A stretch of DNA of 64,000 nt from Streptomyces flaveolus (GTDB taxonomy: Bacteria; Actinomycetota; Actinomycetes; Streptomycetales; Streptomycetaceae). Positions 1 to 10,695 of the stretch are shown piece after piece; the stretch's first letter is position 1; each line of letters begins with the position of its first letter. The notes under the pieces are model-generated. The model saw nothing but the letters and a program-made list of their open reading frames with translations, made no database searches and had not been told where the DNA came from. Where the stretch lies: positions 62,001 through 126,000 of the forward strand of contig NZ_JNWV01000006.1 in NCBI RefSeq assembly GCF_000716535.1. The letters are read 5' to 3'. Both the position numbers and the translations under genes were made by a program.

Positions 1-1826
1 TGCGCGATCGCCGCCGCGGACGGGCTGCCGCAGGCCTGGAGCTTGCGCAGCTCCCCGGCGCAGCTCTCGCTCGGCGACGCCGCCGCCGAAGGCGCCGAGG
101 ACGCGCCCTTGGACGGCAGCGCCTCCTCCGGCACCGAGCTGCCGGGCGTGTCCGACTGGGTGTACGACGGCGTGGTGCCCCGGGTGGGCGTCGGCTCGAA
201 GCGGGTCCAGCCCACGCCCTCGAAGTACAGCTCGGGCCACGCGTGCGCGTCCTTCTGGTTCACCGCGACCGTGCCGTCGGCCTGCGGGGTGCCGGGCGCG
301 AAGCCCACCGCGACCCGGGCCGGGATGCCGAGGGTGCGGGCCATCGCGGCCATAGCGAAGGAGAAGTGGACGCAGAAGCCCTGTTTCTTCTTCAGGAAGT
401 TCGCTATGGCCCCGGAACCGCGGCCCACCTGCACCGAGGTGTCGTACTGGAAGCCCCCGGTGACCGCGAACCAGTCCTGGAGCTTGACGGCTTCCTCGTA
501 GTGACTGCTCGCGCCCGCCGTGATCTCCTGCGCGGTGCGGGCCACCACCTTCGGCAGCGAGGACGGCACCTTGGTGTACTCGCGCCTCAGGGCGGCCGGC
601 GGCTGCGGCGCGGCGGCGAGCTGCTCCGCCGTCGGCTGCACGTCCAGGCTGGTCACCTGGTAGGTCTCGCCGCGCGTGGTCTGGCCGCGGTCGCCGACGA
701 GGGTCATCCCGACGGGCTCGTACCGCCACCGGCCGCTGATCTTGACATCGCTCGGCGGGTAGGGCATCGGCAGCCAGTCCTGCGCGTACCAGTCCGCCGC
801 GGTGACGGTCGTCGTCACCTTGCCGCGCGTGACGTCCGAACCCAGGCCGATGGGTGTGGGGAGCTTGTCCGGCACGCCGACGATGTGCCGTTGGGCCGGC
901 TTCCAGGTGGTCCCGTCGAAGTCGTCCAGGGAGACGATCCGCAGATACAGGTCGGAGATGTCGTTCGTGTCCGTCCGCAGCGTCAGCACCTGGCGGTCGT
1001 CGTTCGTGTTCAGGTTGTCCCGCAGCGACACCAGTGGGTTGACCGCGGAGATCGTGCCCCCGCTGCCGTTGCCCACCCCCACGCCGGTGCCCGCCGCGTC
1101 CAGCAGGCCGCCGTCGATCGTGGGCAGGGCGAGCGGCACCACCACGGCCACGCCGAGCGCGACCGCGCCGATCCGGCGCCCGGTGCGCACCGGTGCCACG
1201 GCGCCCTCCGGGCCGCCCGGCGTACGGGGCGCGCCGCCGAAGACCCGGCCCCACTGGGCGAGCCGGTCCCGGCCCTCCGCGAGCAGCAGCATCAGATAGC
1301 CGGCCGCCGCCACCAGGAACCACAGCCAGCCCGCGCCGCCGCCGGACAGGCCCGCGGCCACCGAGTACAGCGCGAGCAGCGGCAGCCCTGCCGGGGCCGC
1401 GCTGCGGAGCGTCACCGCGAGCGTGTCCACCAGCAGGCCGATCACCAGCGCACCGCCGATCAGCATCAGCTTGATGCCGTCGGTGACCGGCGCCGGCGTC
1501 GCGTACCGGCTGACGTCGTCCGTGCCCTGCTGGAGCAGGTCGGCGAAGTACCGGAAGGTGTCCGGGCCGGGGATCAGGCCGATGAGCGCGTGCCCCCGGG
1601 CGAAGACCAGGGTGAGCAGCATCAGGGTGACCAGCGCCTGCGCCGCGACGGTCAGCGTCCGGCCCAGCGGCACCCGCCGGGCCGCCGCGCCCACCCCGGT
1701 CTGGATGGCCACCAGCGGGACCAGTTGCAGCAGCCAGGTCGGCTCGGTGACCAGCGGCAGCAGCGCGCAGGAGGTCATCAGGGTGGCCGCCGCCGCGCAC
1801 AGTGCCAGTCGTGCCCGCCCGCTCAT
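1..1826 (-). CDS. Transglutaminase-like membrane protein (TgpA/DUF3488 type), C-terminus cut by window edge
   Basis: The reading frame starts at ATG 1826 and stays open to base 1, so at least 608 residues are present and the C-terminus is missing. The first ~220 residues are hydrophobic and read as several membrane segments; a large extracytoplasmic part follows. The transglutaminase core is clear near the left edge: a cysteine in GFCVHFSFAMAAM, a histidine in DAHAWPELYF and an acidic residue in FEPTP, which is the Cys-His-Asp order of the superfamily. After it comes an Ala/Ser/Pro-rich stretch. The start overlaps the stop of the DUF58 gene by 4 bases, so the two are translationally coupled. 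In other bacteria MoxR, DUF58 and transglutaminase genes occur as one conserved set; the substrate of this family is not settled, and cell-envelope work is an inference. Confidence 0.9.
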   Translation of the reverse strand, partial: MSGRARLALCAAAATLMTSCALLPLVTEPTWLLQLVPLVAIQTGVGAAARRVPLGRTLTVAAQALVTLMLLTLVFARGHALIGLIPGPDTFRYFADLLQQGTDDVSRYATPAPVTDGIKLMLIGGALVIGLLVDTLAVTLRSAAPAGLPLLALYSVAAGLSGGGAGWLWFLVAAAGYLMLLLAEGRDRLAQWGRVFGGAPRTPGGPEGAVAPVRTGRRIGAVALGVAVVVPLALPTIDGGLLDAAGTGVGVGNGSGGTISAVNPLVSLRDNLNTNDDRQVLTLRTDTNDISDLYLRIVSLDDFDGTTWKPAQRHIVGVPDKLPTPIGLGSDVTRGKVTTTVTAADWYAQDWLPMPYPPSDVKISGRWRYEPVGMTLVGDRGQTTRGETYQVTSLDVQPTAEQLAAAPQPPAALRREYTKVPSSLPKVVARTAQEITAGASSHYEEAVKLQDWFAVTGGFQYDTSVQVGRGSGAIANFLKKKQGFCVHFSFAMAAMARTLGIPARVAVGFAPGTPQADGTVAVNQKDAHAWPELYFEGVGWTRFEPTPTRGTTPSYTQSDTPGSSVPEEALPSKGASSAPSAAASPSESCAGELRKLQACGSPSAAAIA

Positions 1827-3183
1827 CCCCGCGCCTCCCCGGTCACGGCGGCCAGGCCGGAGCGTTCCTGGTCCGCCTGCTGCCACAGTTCGTCCAGCGA
1901 GGCGCCGCGCGGCACGCTCAGCGCCGTCCAGCCCGCCTCGCGCAGCATCCGCAGCCGCTCCCCGTGCCGGTCGTCCGGTCGGGGCACGTCGGTCGACTCC
2001 CGGGTCCAGGTGTCGGGGTCCAGCACGAAGGCGACGGCGCCGCCGCTGCGCCGGCTCATCTTGGCGACCGTCGTGGCCTGCTCCTCGTCCAGGTCGCCGA
2101 GGAAGGCGATCAGCAGCCCCTCGTTGCCGCCGCGCAGCACGTCGTACGCCCGGGACAGCCCGGTGCCGTCGGAGTGGTCGATCACCGCGAGGGTGTCCAT
2201 CATCAGCCCGGCCGCGTCCGCCGTCTCCTGTCCGGTGCCCGCGAACCCGTCGGCACCCTCGCCCGGCACCGCGCTGCCGCTGTCGGTCAGCAGCCGTACC
2301 GAGAAGCCGCGCTCCAGCATGTGCACCAGCACGGAGGCGGCACCGGAGACGGCCCACTCGAAGGCCGAGTCGGGGCCCGCGCCCTCGAAGGCGCCGCCGC
2401 GGGTGTCCAGGAGCACGGTGCACCGGGAGCGCCGGGGCTGCTCCTCGCGGCGCACCATCAGCTCGCCGTAGCGCGCGGTGGACCGCCAGTGCACCCGGCG
2501 CAGGTCGTCGCCGTAGCGGTAGCCGCGCGGGATGACGTCGTCCTCGCCGGCGAGGGCCAGCGAGCGCTGCCGCCCGTCGCCGTACCCCTTGGCCTCCCCG
2601 CCGAAGCGGACCGGGGAGAGCGGCTCCACGCGCGGGATGACCGTCAGGGTGTCGTACGTCGAGAAGGAGCGGGTCAGCTCGCACATGCCGAAGGGGTCGG
2701 TGAGCCGCAACTGGAGCGGGCCGAGCGGATAGCGGCCCCGCAGGTCGGAGCGGACCCGGTAGGACACCTCGCGGCGGCCGCCCGGCTCGACCCGGTCCAG
2801 CACGAAGCGGGGCCGGGGCCCGAGGACGTACGGCACCCGGTCCTGGAGCATCAGCAGGCCGGTGGGCAGCCGGGAGACGTTGTCCATGCGCAGGTGCACC
2901 CGCGCCTCGCTGCCGGCGGGGACGCGCGCGGGGGACAGGCGGCGGCTCGCGGCCACCCGGTAGCGCGTGCGGTACAGCACGGCCGCGCAGATCAGGGCCA
3001 GTACGGCGAGCAGCAGGCCGACCCGCAGCAGTTCGCCGAGGCCCAGCACGAACGAGCAGATCGCGGCGGCGATCCCGGCCGCGAGGAAGGAGCGGCCCCG
3101 GGTGGTGAGGCCCGCCAGGGCCGTACGGATCCCGCCCGCCTCCCCGCGGTCGGCCTCCGCCGGTCCGGCCCCCCAGGAACTCA

Positions 3184-3187
<4 letters not shown>
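1823..3187 (-). CDS. DUF58 domain protein (VWA-like fold), membrane anchored
   Basis: 454 residues. Two adjacent hydrophobic segments near residues 35-75 should anchor the protein. The C-terminal half carries the typical DUF58 block, here GDDLRRVHWRSTARYGE followed by LMVRREE, which in the family precedes a von Willebrand A-like fold. The GTG start at 3187 overlaps the moxR stop (GTGA); the next codon is ATG at 3184 and could serve instead. Sits in the middle of a MoxR - DUF58 - transglutaminase operon. In this gene set the DUF58 protein is thought to partner the MoxR AAA+ ATPase as a chaperone-like system; that is knowledge about the family, not something visible here. Confidence 0.9.
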
Positions 3188-4224
<1,037 letters not shown>

Positions 4225-4468
4225 CCGGCCCTCCTCGGCCCGTTCTTTCCGGGCCGGCGCTCTCGTGCGAAACCGGCCCACCGAAACACGGACACCACGC
4301 GGGAGAAGTTCCGCGTGACGTCACACCCCGCATTCTTGCTGCCGTTACCGATTCGTGTCACTCGCCTGTGGACAACTGCCCCCGCGATGCCGGTCTTACG
4401 ACTTTTCGACCGTATTTTCGATACGAGGACGGCGGATGTGTTCCGGGGCGGTGGGCCGGCACCCCGGA
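4225..4468. promoter_or_regulatory. Intergenic region: moxR-operon promoter region and 3' end of carbonic anhydrase gene
   Basis: 244 bases without a convincing gene. Just beyond the carbonic anhydrase stop, CCGGGG at 4443-4448 and CCCCGG at 4462-4467 can pair and may end that transcript (no U tract). A second small dyad, CGTAT 4411-4415 with ATACG 4421-4425, lies in an AT-richer patch. I could not settle on a -10/-35 pair for the moxR operon. Confidence 0.4.
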
Positions 4469-5017
4469 TCAGGCCGGGTCGACCTCGCGCAGCAGGCCGG
4501 TGCGCACGTCGAAGACGAAGCCGCGGACGTCGTCGTTGTGCAGCAGGAACGGCGAGGTGCGCACCCGCTGCATGGACTGGCGCACGTCCTGGTCCACGTC
4601 CCGGAAGGACTCCACCGCCCAGGACGGCCGCTGGCCGACCTCCATCTCCAGCTCGCTGCGGAAGTCCTCGGTGAGGGCCTCCAGGCCGCAGCCGGTGTGG
4701 TGGATGAGCACGATGCTGCGGGTGCCGAGCTTGCGCTGGCTGATGGTCAGCGACCGGATGACGTCGTCGGTGACCACACCGCCCGCGTTGCGGATCGTGT
4801 GGCAGTCGCCGAGCTGTAGACCGAGGGCCTTGTGCAGGTCGAGGCGCGCGTCCATGCACGCGACGACGGCGACGTTGAGAACGGGGCGGGCGTCCATGCC
4901 GGGGTCCGTGAACGCTTCGGCGTACCGCCGGTTGGCTTCCACGAGGCGGTCGGTCACGGTGTCGCCGGCCGTTATGGCGCCTTCGGATCCAGTGGGCACT
5001 GCTGCAGAAGTCGTCAT
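4469..5017 (-). CDS. Beta-class carbonic anhydrase
   Basis: 182 residues from ATG 5017. Reversible hydration of CO2 with a zinc ion. The zinc and active-site motifs of the beta class are present: ACMDARLD (Cys and the Asp-Arg dyad) and IHHTGCGLEAL (His and second Cys), with IRNAGGVVTDDVIRSL between. The short length and the sequence resemble the Rv1284 type of mycobacteria. The frame continues upstream to 5107 but the extra residues are not family-like; the ATG has no good ribosome site, so the exact start is uncertain. Transcribed away from rsmH. Its position next to the division cluster has no obvious functional meaning. Confidence 0.92.
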   Translation of the reverse strand: MTTSAAVPTGSEGAITAGDTVTDRLVEANRRYAEAFTDPGMDARPVLNVAVVACMDARLDLHKALGLQLGDCHTIRNAGGVVTDDVIRSLTISQRKLGTRSIVLIHHTGCGLEALTEDFRSELEMEVGQRPSWAVESFRDVDQDVRQSMQRVRTSPFLLHNDDVRGFVFDVRTGLLREVDPA

Positions 5018-5434
5018 GCTGACGACGTTACTGGTCACGCGAGGTTCCAGCCCGCTGTGAGGAAGGACAAAAATCGTCATCGTGGCATGTTGTGAGGTAA
5101 CCCACACGGAGGGCGAACCGGACCCGACGGATGAATCCGTTCGAATGACCGCCCGGGCCGCGCGCGGTGCGCGACGCGCAGGCCGGTTGATTGACCGCGA
5201 GACACGGTGGACTAAAGTGGCGCGAAGCGGGAGGCGTGGCTCTTCCTGCTGGTGAAACCCCTGGAGACCCCGGCATGCGCCCGGACCGTCTCCCCACGCG
5301 CGCGGCGCGTACGTACGGCTCGGCCTCCTCCCGCTCCCGGTCGGCTGACGCTTCCGGCGCCGGCAGGCCGCCCCTTACGAGCTGGCGGGGACCCGTGGCG
5401 GTGCGTATCCTGCGCCGGATCCTGAGAGGCCCCC
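5018..5434. other. 417-base intergenic region without a supported gene
   Basis: Lies between the divergent carbonic anhydrase gene and rsmH. It carries a sigma70-like promoter at 5191-5218 for the division cluster and a ~215-base leader. Reading frames exist on both strands but none has a ribosome site plus plausible composition. No mraZ gene is present, although mraZ precedes rsmH in many bacteria including mycobacteria. Confidence 0.6.
5191..5218 (+). promoter_or_regulatory. Candidate promoter for rsmH-ftsL-ftsI
   Basis: TTGACC at 5191-5196 and TAAAGT at 5213-5218 with a 16-base spacer, a fair match to the vegetative (HrdB) consensus. It would give a leader of about 210 bases before the TTG start of rsmH. 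Confidence 0.55.
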
Positions 5435-6391
5435 TTGAGCCAGAGTCGACACGTCCCGGTGATGCTCCAGCGGTGCCTGGATCTGCTGGCGCCCGCCCTG
5501 GAGCGGCCGGGCGCGGTGGTCGTCGACTGCACCCTCGGCCTCGGCGGGCACAGCGAGGCACTGCTCGGCCGGTTCCCCGAGGCACGGCTGATCGGCCTCG
5601 ACCGGGACAAGGAGGCGCTGCGGCTGTCCGGTGAGCGGCTGGCGCCCTACGGCGACCGCGCCACCCTCGTGCACGCCGTGTACGACGAGCTGCCCGAGGT
5701 GCTGGACCGGCTCGGCATCGCGCGCGTGCAGGGCGTGCTGTTCGACCTCGGTGTCTCCTCCATGCAGCTCGACGAGGCCGACCGCGGCTTCGCCTACGCG
5801 CAGGACGCCCCGTTGGACATGCGCATGGACCAGACGACCGGGATCAGCGCCGCCGAGGTCCTCAACACCTACCCGGCCGGCGAACTCGTGCGGATCCTGC
5901 GGGCGTACGGCGAGGAGAAGCAGGCCAAGCGGATCGTCGCCGCGATCGTCCGGGAGCGCGAGAAGGAGCCGTTCAGCAACAGCGCGCGGCTCGTGGAACT
6001 CATCCGGGACGCGTTGCCGCAGGCCGCCAAGCGTACCGGCGGCAATCCGGCCAAGCGCACCTTCCAGGCGCTGCGCATCGAGGTCAACGGCGAACTGTCG
6101 GTTCTGGAGCGGGCGATCCCGGCCGCCGTGAAGGCCCTCGACGTCGGCGGGCGCATCGCCGTGCTGTCGTACCACTCGCTCGAAGACCGGCTCGTCAAGC
6201 ACGTGTTCGCGGCCGGGGCCGCCTCCACCGCGCCGCCCGGGCTGCCCGTCGTGCCCGAGCGCTACCAGCCGCGGCTCAAGCTGCTCACCCGTGGTGCCGA
6301 ACTTCCCACCGAGGAAGAGATCGCCGAGAACCGCCGGGCCGCACCGGCCAGACTGCGGGGTGCCGAGCGCATCCGGGAGGACGTCGAGTGA
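5435..6391 (+). CDS. rsmH: 16S rRNA (cytosine(1402)-N4)-methyltransferase RsmH
   Basis: 318 residues from TTG 5435, with GAGAGG a few bases upstream; a later start would cut the conserved N-terminal RHVPVML motif. SAM-dependent methylation of C1402 N4 in 16S rRNA. Family motifs: [14 protein letters not shown] (SAM loop, ~residues 29-42), [19 protein letters not shown], and near the C-terminus [12 protein letters not shown]. Opens the division and cell-wall cluster, as in most bacteria. The stop is followed closely by ftsL. Confidence 0.96.
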   Translation: MSQSRHVPVMLQRCLDLLAPALERPGAVVVDCTLGLGGHSEALLGRFPEARLIGLDRDKEALRLSGERLAPYGDRATLVHAVYDELPEVLDRLGIARVQGVLFDLGVSSMQLDEADRGFAYAQDAPLDMRMDQTTGISAAEVLNTYPAGELVRILRAYGEEKQAKRIVAAIVREREKEPFSNSARLVELIRDALPQAAKRTGGNPAKRTFQALRIEVNGELSVLERAIPAAVKALDVGGRIAVLSYHSLEDRLVKHVFAAGAASTAPPGLPVVPERYQPRLKLLTRGAELPTEEEIAENRRAAPARLRGAERIREDVE

Positions 6392-6458
6392 GCGAGACGG
6401 GTCGGAAGGGTTCCCCCGGGCACCGGGGGAGCGGTGTCCCGCACGCACCGGGGGAGCA

Positions 6459-7013
6459 GTGAGCAGGAAACCCGAGCTGAAGGGGAGGGCCGCCCGGCTC
6501 GCCCGGCTCCTCCCGGCCGGTCGCGCCCAGGCGGCCCGCACCCCGTTCGTCCTGCTCGTCGTCGTGCTCCTCGGCGGCGGCCTCATCGGCCTGCTGGTGC
6601 TGAACTCCGCGCTCAGCGAAGGCTCGTTCAAACTCGCCGACCTGCAGAAGCAGACGAAGAACCTCACCGACGAGGAACAGGCCCTCCAGCGGGACATCGA
6701 CGCCTACTCGTCCCCCGACGCCCTGCAGCGCCGCGCCCGCGAACTCGGCATGGTCCCCGGCGGCGACCCGGCGTTCCTCGGCCCCGACGGCACCGTCAAG
6801 GGCGTCCCCGGCGTCGCCGCCCCCCAGCCCGCCGCCCTCACGGCCCCGGCCGGCCCCGAGCCGCTCACCCCGGCCGACGCCGCCCTCGCCACCGTCCCGC
6901 CCACCGCCCCGGCCCCCACCGTGCCACCCCAGCCCCCGAGCGACCCGGCAGCAGCGCCCCCGGCGCCGCCCGCCACCCTCCAGCCCATCCCCACCCCGAC
7001 CCCCGGCAGGTGA
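6459..7013 (+). CDS. ftsL: Cell division protein FtsL
   Basis: 184 residues from GTG 6459. Short cytoplasmic Lys/Arg-rich N-terminus, one membrane segment (about residues 27-48, FVLLVVVLLGGGLIGLLVL), then a short coiled coil with LADLQKQTKNLTDEEQALQ, then a long Pro/Ala-rich tail. This is the bitopic septal protein that recruits FtsW/FtsI together with DivIC/FtsB. The frame is open upstream into rsmH but those residues are not FtsL-like; the GGGGAG site is only two bases from the GTG, so the start is less certain than the gene. Its stop overlaps the ftsI start (GTGA). Confidence 0.9.
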   Translation: MSRKPELKGRAARLARLLPAGRAQAARTPFVLLVVVLLGGGLIGLLVLNSALSEGSFKLADLQKQTKNLTDEEQALQRDIDAYSSPDALQRRARELGMVPGGDPAFLGPDGTVKGVPGVAAPQPAALTAPAGPEPLTPADAALATVPPTAPAPTVPPQPPSDPAAAPPAPPATLQPIPTPTPGR

Positions 7014-8983
7014 CGGAAGTGTCCGACAGGGAACCGCCGCGCCGCCGTGTGCCCGGGCCCGCCAAGCCCCCCCGGCCGCGGGGTGCCGTCCGGCGGCAGC
7101 CCGCGCCCGGTGCCCGGCCGGTCCGCCGCTCAGGCGGGGCCCGGCCCCCGGTGTCGCGCCCGCTCCGGCTCGGCAGCCCCCGGCCCCGGCTGCGCCTGGT
7201 CAGCCTCGCCCTGACCCTGGTGCTGCTCGCCTTCGTGGTGCGGCTGCTCCAGGTCCAGGCCGTCGACGCGAGCTCCTACACGGCGCGGGCCGAGCAGAAC
7301 CGGTACGTGGTGCACACGCTGGCCGCCGAGCGCGGCGAGATCACCGACCGCAACGGCGTCGCCCTCGCCGTCAGCGAGGACGCGTACGACATCACGGCCG
7401 ACCCGACCATGTTCAGCCGCGCGCAGCTGAAGATCTCCGACGGCCCGGAGCAGGCCGCCGCGCTGCTCGCCCCGATCCTCGGCCAGGACCAGGCCACGCT
7501 CGTCAAGAAGCTGCGGCCCGCGAACAAGAACTCCCGCTACACCCGGCTCGCCGCCCGGCAGACCCCGCAGGTCTGGAAGCAGATCAAGGACCTGAAGACC
7601 GCGCTCACCAACAAGTCGGAGACGGACCACACCACCGTCAACGTGCTGTCCGGTGTCTTCGCGGACCCCAGCAGCCAGCGCGTGTACCCCAACGGCGACC
7701 TGGCCGCCGGGATACTGGGCTGGGTCAACGCCGACGGCCAGGGCGGCGGCGGCATCGAGCAGGAGTTGGACAAGCAGCTGTCCGGGAAGGACGGCAAGGT
7801 CCGCTACGCCCAGGCCGGCGGGCGCGAGGTGCCGACCGCCGGGTCCACCGAGACCCCCGCCGTGCCCGGCTCCGACGTCGAGCTGACCATCGACCGCGAC
7901 ATCCAGTGGGCCGCGCAGAACGCGATCAGCGAGCAGGTGAAGAAGTCCAAGGCGGACCGGGGTTACGTCATCGTCCAGGACACCCGCACCGGCCAGATCC
8001 TGGCCATGGCCAATTCCCCCGGCTTCGACCCCAACGACCTGTCGAAGGCCGACGGCGACGCCATGGGCAACGCGGCCGTCCAGGACGCCTACGAGCCCGG
8101 CTCCACCGCGAAGGTGATGTCGATGGCGGCCGTGCTGGAACGGAACGTCGCGACCCCGCTCACCCATGTCGTCGTACCCAACCGGCTGCACCGCGGCGAC
8201 CGGCTGTTCCAGGACGACGTCGACCACGCCACCTGGTACCTGACCCTCAACGGCGTGCTCGCCAAGTCCAGCAACATCGGCACCATCCTGGCCACCGGCG
8301 AACTCGGCAAGACCCAGCCCGAGGCCAACAAGGTCCTCTACTCGTACCTGCGCAAGTTCGGCATCGGCAGCCCCACCGGCCTCGGCTTCCCCGGCGAGAC
8401 CGCCGGCATCCTCGCGCCGCCGCAGAAGTGGTCCACCTCGCAGCAGTACACGATCCCTTTCGGCCAGGGCTTCTCCATCAACGCGATGCAGGCCGCCTCC
8501 GTCTACTCGACCATCGCCAACGGCGGCGTGCGCGTCCAGCCGACCCTGGTGCGCGGCACCAAGGGCGCCGACGGCCGCTTCGTCCCGGCACCGAAGCCCG
8601 AGCAGACACGGGTCGTCAGCCAGAAGACCGCCAAGAGCCTCGCGCAGATGCTGGAGTCCGTCGTGGACGACGGGCAGGGCACCGGTGTGAAGGCGCGTAT
8701 CCCCGGGTACCGGGTCGCGGGCAAGACCGGCACGGCCAACCGCGTGGATCCGGTCACCGGCCGCTACCGCGGCTACACGTCGTCCTTCGCCGGCTTCGCC
8801 CCCGCCGACAACCCGCGGATCACCGTCTACTGCGCCATCCAGAACGCCACCTCGGGCAGCTACTTCGGCGGCCAGATCTGCGCCCCCATCTACAAACAGG
8901 TGATGGAGTTCGCCCTGAAGACCCTGCAGGTCCCGCCGACCGGCGCGAAGCCCGCCAGCCTGCCCGTCGACTACAAGCCCTGA
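7010..8983 (+). CDS. ftsI: Septal class B penicillin-binding protein FtsI (PBP3)
   Basis: 657 residues from GTG 7010 (GTG 7019 is an alternative). Peptidoglycan transpeptidase of the septum. An Arg/Pro-rich cytoplasmic tail, a membrane anchor at about residues 61-82, a pedestal domain with ERGEITDRNGVALAVS, then the transpeptidase domain with all three active-site motifs: STAK (~365), SSN (~418) and KTGT (~570). Coupled to ftsL by a 4-base overlap. The open frame extends back to 6434, but that part is only an out-of-register reading of ftsL and not a true fusion. Confidence 0.96.
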   Translation: MTEVSDREPPRRRVPGPAKPPRPRGAVRRQPAPGARPVRRSGGARPPVSRPLRLGSPRPRLRLVSLALTLVLLAFVVRLLQVQAVDASSYTARAEQNRYVVHTLAAERGEITDRNGVALAVSEDAYDITADPTMFSRAQLKISDGPEQAAALLAPILGQDQATLVKKLRPANKNSRYTRLAARQTPQVWKQIKDLKTALTNKSETDHTTVNVLSGVFADPSSQRVYPNGDLAAGILGWVNADGQGGGGIEQELDKQLSGKDGKVRYAQAGGREVPTAGSTETPAVPGSDVELTIDRDIQWAAQNAISEQVKKSKADRGYVIVQDTRTGQILAMANSPGFDPNDLSKADGDAMGNAAVQDAYEPGSTAKVMSMAAVLERNVATPLTHVVVPNRLHRGDRLFQDDVDHATWYLTLNGVLAKSSNIGTILATGELGKTQPEANKVLYSYLRKFGIGSPTGLGFPGETAGILAPPQKWSTSQQYTIPFGQGFSINAMQAASVYSTIANGGVRVQPTLVRGTKGADGRFVPAPKPEQTRVVSQKTAKSLAQMLESVVDDGQGTGVKARIPGYRVAGKTGTANRVDPVTGRYRGYTSSFAGFAPADNPRITVYCAIQNATSGSYFGGQICAPIYKQVMEFALKTLQVPPTGAKPASLPVDYKP

Positions 8984-9091
8984 TCAGCACCTCGGAAACA
9001 CCAGGAACCAGCTCGTGACAACGATCACCCCGGACCCCGGGAACCAAGGCGCCCGCGGGCCCTCACTTCGCTCCGGAGCGGGTGCGCCCGG

Positions 9092-9107
9092 TACGCTCAC
9101 CGCCGTG
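9092..9107 (+). promoter_or_regulatory. Candidate leaderless promoter for murE
   Basis: TACGCT at 9092-9097 lies seven bases before GTG 9105, the spacing expected when transcription begins at the start codon. No convincing -35 element. It sits inside the division cluster, between ftsI and murE. Confidence 0.4.
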
Positions 9108-10670
9108 CCACACGCTGATCAGTCCCAAATCACCCAGAAGGGCCAACCCGTGACATATCCGGGACTGCCCCGGCCTGCGACGCTCCCCGCCACACCCCTC
9201 GCGGAGCTCGCCGGCCAGCTGGGTGTCACCGCGCCGGAAGCCGCCGCCGAGGTCACGGGGATCACCCACGACTCGCGCGCGGTCCGCCCCGGTGACCTGT
9301 ACGCCGCCCTCCCCGGCGCCCGGCTGCACGGCGCCGACTTCGTCACCCAGGCCGCGAGCCTGGGCGCCGTCGCCGTCCTCACCGACCCCGAGGGCGCCGA
9401 GCGCGCCGCCGCGTCCGGGCTGCCCGTCCTGGTGGTCGAGGATCCGCGCGGCCGGATGGGAGAGCTGGCGGCCACGATCTACCACCACCCGGGCCGCGAC
9501 CTGCTCCAGATCGGCATCACCGGCACCTCCGGCAAGACCACCAGCGCCTACCTGGTGGAAGGCGGCCTGAAGACCGTCCGTTCGACCGGTCTCATCGGTA
9601 CCGTCGAGATCCGCATCGGTGACGAGCGCATCAAGTCCGAGCGCACCACCCCCGAAGCCACCGACCTCCAGGCACTGTTCGCCGTCATGCGCGAAGAGGG
9701 CGTCGAGGCCGTCGCCATGGAGGTCTCCAGCCACGCCCTGGTCCTCGGCCGGGTCGACGGCTGCGTCTTCGACATCGCCGTCTTCACCAACCTCAGCCCG
9801 GAACACATGGAGTTCCACTCCGACATGGAGGACTACTTCCGGGCCAAGGCGCAGCTGTTCACGCCGAAGCGCAGCAAACTCGGCGTGGTCAACGCCGACG
9901 ACGAGTACGGCCGCCGGCTCGCGAAGGAGGCGACCGTGCCGGTCGTCACCTACTCCGCCGAGGGCCACCCCGACGCCGACTGGCGCGCCGAGGACGTCCA
10001 GGTCGGCCCCATGGACTCGACGTTCACCGTCCTCGGCCCGAACGGCGAGCGGGTGCACGCCAAGTCGCCGCTGCCGGGCCCCTTCAACGTGGCGAACACC
10101 CTCGCCGCCATCGTCGCCCTCGCCGCGGCCGGCCTCGACCCGCAGACCGCCGCCGACGGCATCGCCGCCGTCCCGGGCGTCCCGGGCCGCCTGGAGCGCG
10201 TCGACGCCGGGCAGCCCTACCTCGCGGTGGTCGACTACGCCCACAAGACCGACGCCGTCGAGTCGGTGCTCAAGGCGCTGCGCAAGGTCACCAAGGGCCG
10301 GCTGCACGTCGTCCTCGGCTGCGGCGGCGACCGCGACCGGACCAAGCGCGCCCCGATGGGCGCCGCCGTGGCCCGGCTCGCCGACACGGCTGTACTGACC
10401 TCCGACAACCCCCGCTCCGAGGACCCCCTCGCGATCCTCGCCACCATGCTCCAGGGCGCGGCCTCCGTGCCCGCGCACGAGCGCGGCGAGGTGCTCCTGT
10501 TCGAGGACCGGGCCGCCGCCGTCGCCGCCGCCGTGGGCCGCGCCCAGGCAGGCGACACGGTGCTGGTCGCGGGCAAGGGCCACGAGCAGGGCCAGGACAT
10601 CGCCGGCGTGGTCCGTCCCTTCGACGACCGCCAGGTCCTTCGCGAAGCTATCCAGAAGACCCAGGGATGA
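9105..10670 (+). CDS. murE: UDP-N-acetylmuramoyl-tripeptide synthetase, diaminopimelate-adding (MurE)
   Basis: Adds diaminopimelate to UDP-MurNAc-L-Ala-D-Glu in the cytoplasm. P-loop GTSGKTTS (~138 from GTG 9105), the carbamylated-lysine region with YFRAKAQLF, and DNPRSEDP, whose DNPR is the signature of DAP-adding (not lysine-adding) enzymes. Start choice is open: GTG 9015 (551 residues, AGGAA upstream), GTG 9105 (521 residues, -10-like TACGCT seven bases upstream) or GTG 9150 (506 residues, close to the usual family length). The domain homology begins only at about residue 20 after GTG 9150. The stop is part of a tandem duplication shared with the murF leader. Confidence 0.95.
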   Translation: MPHADQSQITQKGQPVTYPGLPRPATLPATPLAELAGQLGVTAPEAAAEVTGITHDSRAVRPGDLYAALPGARLHGADFVTQAASLGAVAVLTDPEGAERAAASGLPVLVVEDPRGRMGELAATIYHHPGRDLLQIGITGTSGKTTSAYLVEGGLKTVRSTGLIGTVEIRIGDERIKSERTTPEATDLQALFAVMREEGVEAVAMEVSSHALVLGRVDGCVFDIAVFTNLSPEHMEFHSDMEDYFRAKAQLFTPKRSKLGVVNADDEYGRRLAKEATVPVVTYSAEGHPDADWRAEDVQVGPMDSTFTVLGPNGERVHAKSPLPGPFNVANTLAAIVALAAAGLDPQTAADGIAAVPGVPGRLERVDAGQPYLAVVDYAHKTDAVESVLKALRKVTKGRLHVVLGCGGDRDRTKRAPMGAAVARLADTAVLTSDNPRSEDPLAILATMLQGAASVPAHERGEVLLFEDRAAAVAAAVGRAQAGDTVLVAGKGHEQGQDIAGVVRPFDDRQVLREAIQKTQG

Positions 10671-10695
10671 AAATCCAGAAGACCCAGGGGATGAA
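10650..10695 (+). repeat. Tandem duplication across the murE stop / murF ribosome site
   Basis: ATCCAGAAGACCCAGGG plus ATGAA at 10650-10671 is repeated at 10673-10695 with one extra G. The first copy contains the murE stop codon; the second supplies the AGGGG ribosome site of murF. Confidence 0.9.

Noticed and set aside
5191..5634. 147-codon plus-strand frame overlapping the start of rsmH
   Set aside because: Begins at the -35 element of the candidate promoter and runs out of frame through conserved rsmH sequence; no ribosome site.
6434..8983. Open frame that would give an 849-residue FtsL-FtsI fusion
   Set aside because: The first ~190 codons are a different frame of ftsL with Arg/Pro-rich shadow composition; ftsL itself is intact and overlaps ftsI by 4 bases.
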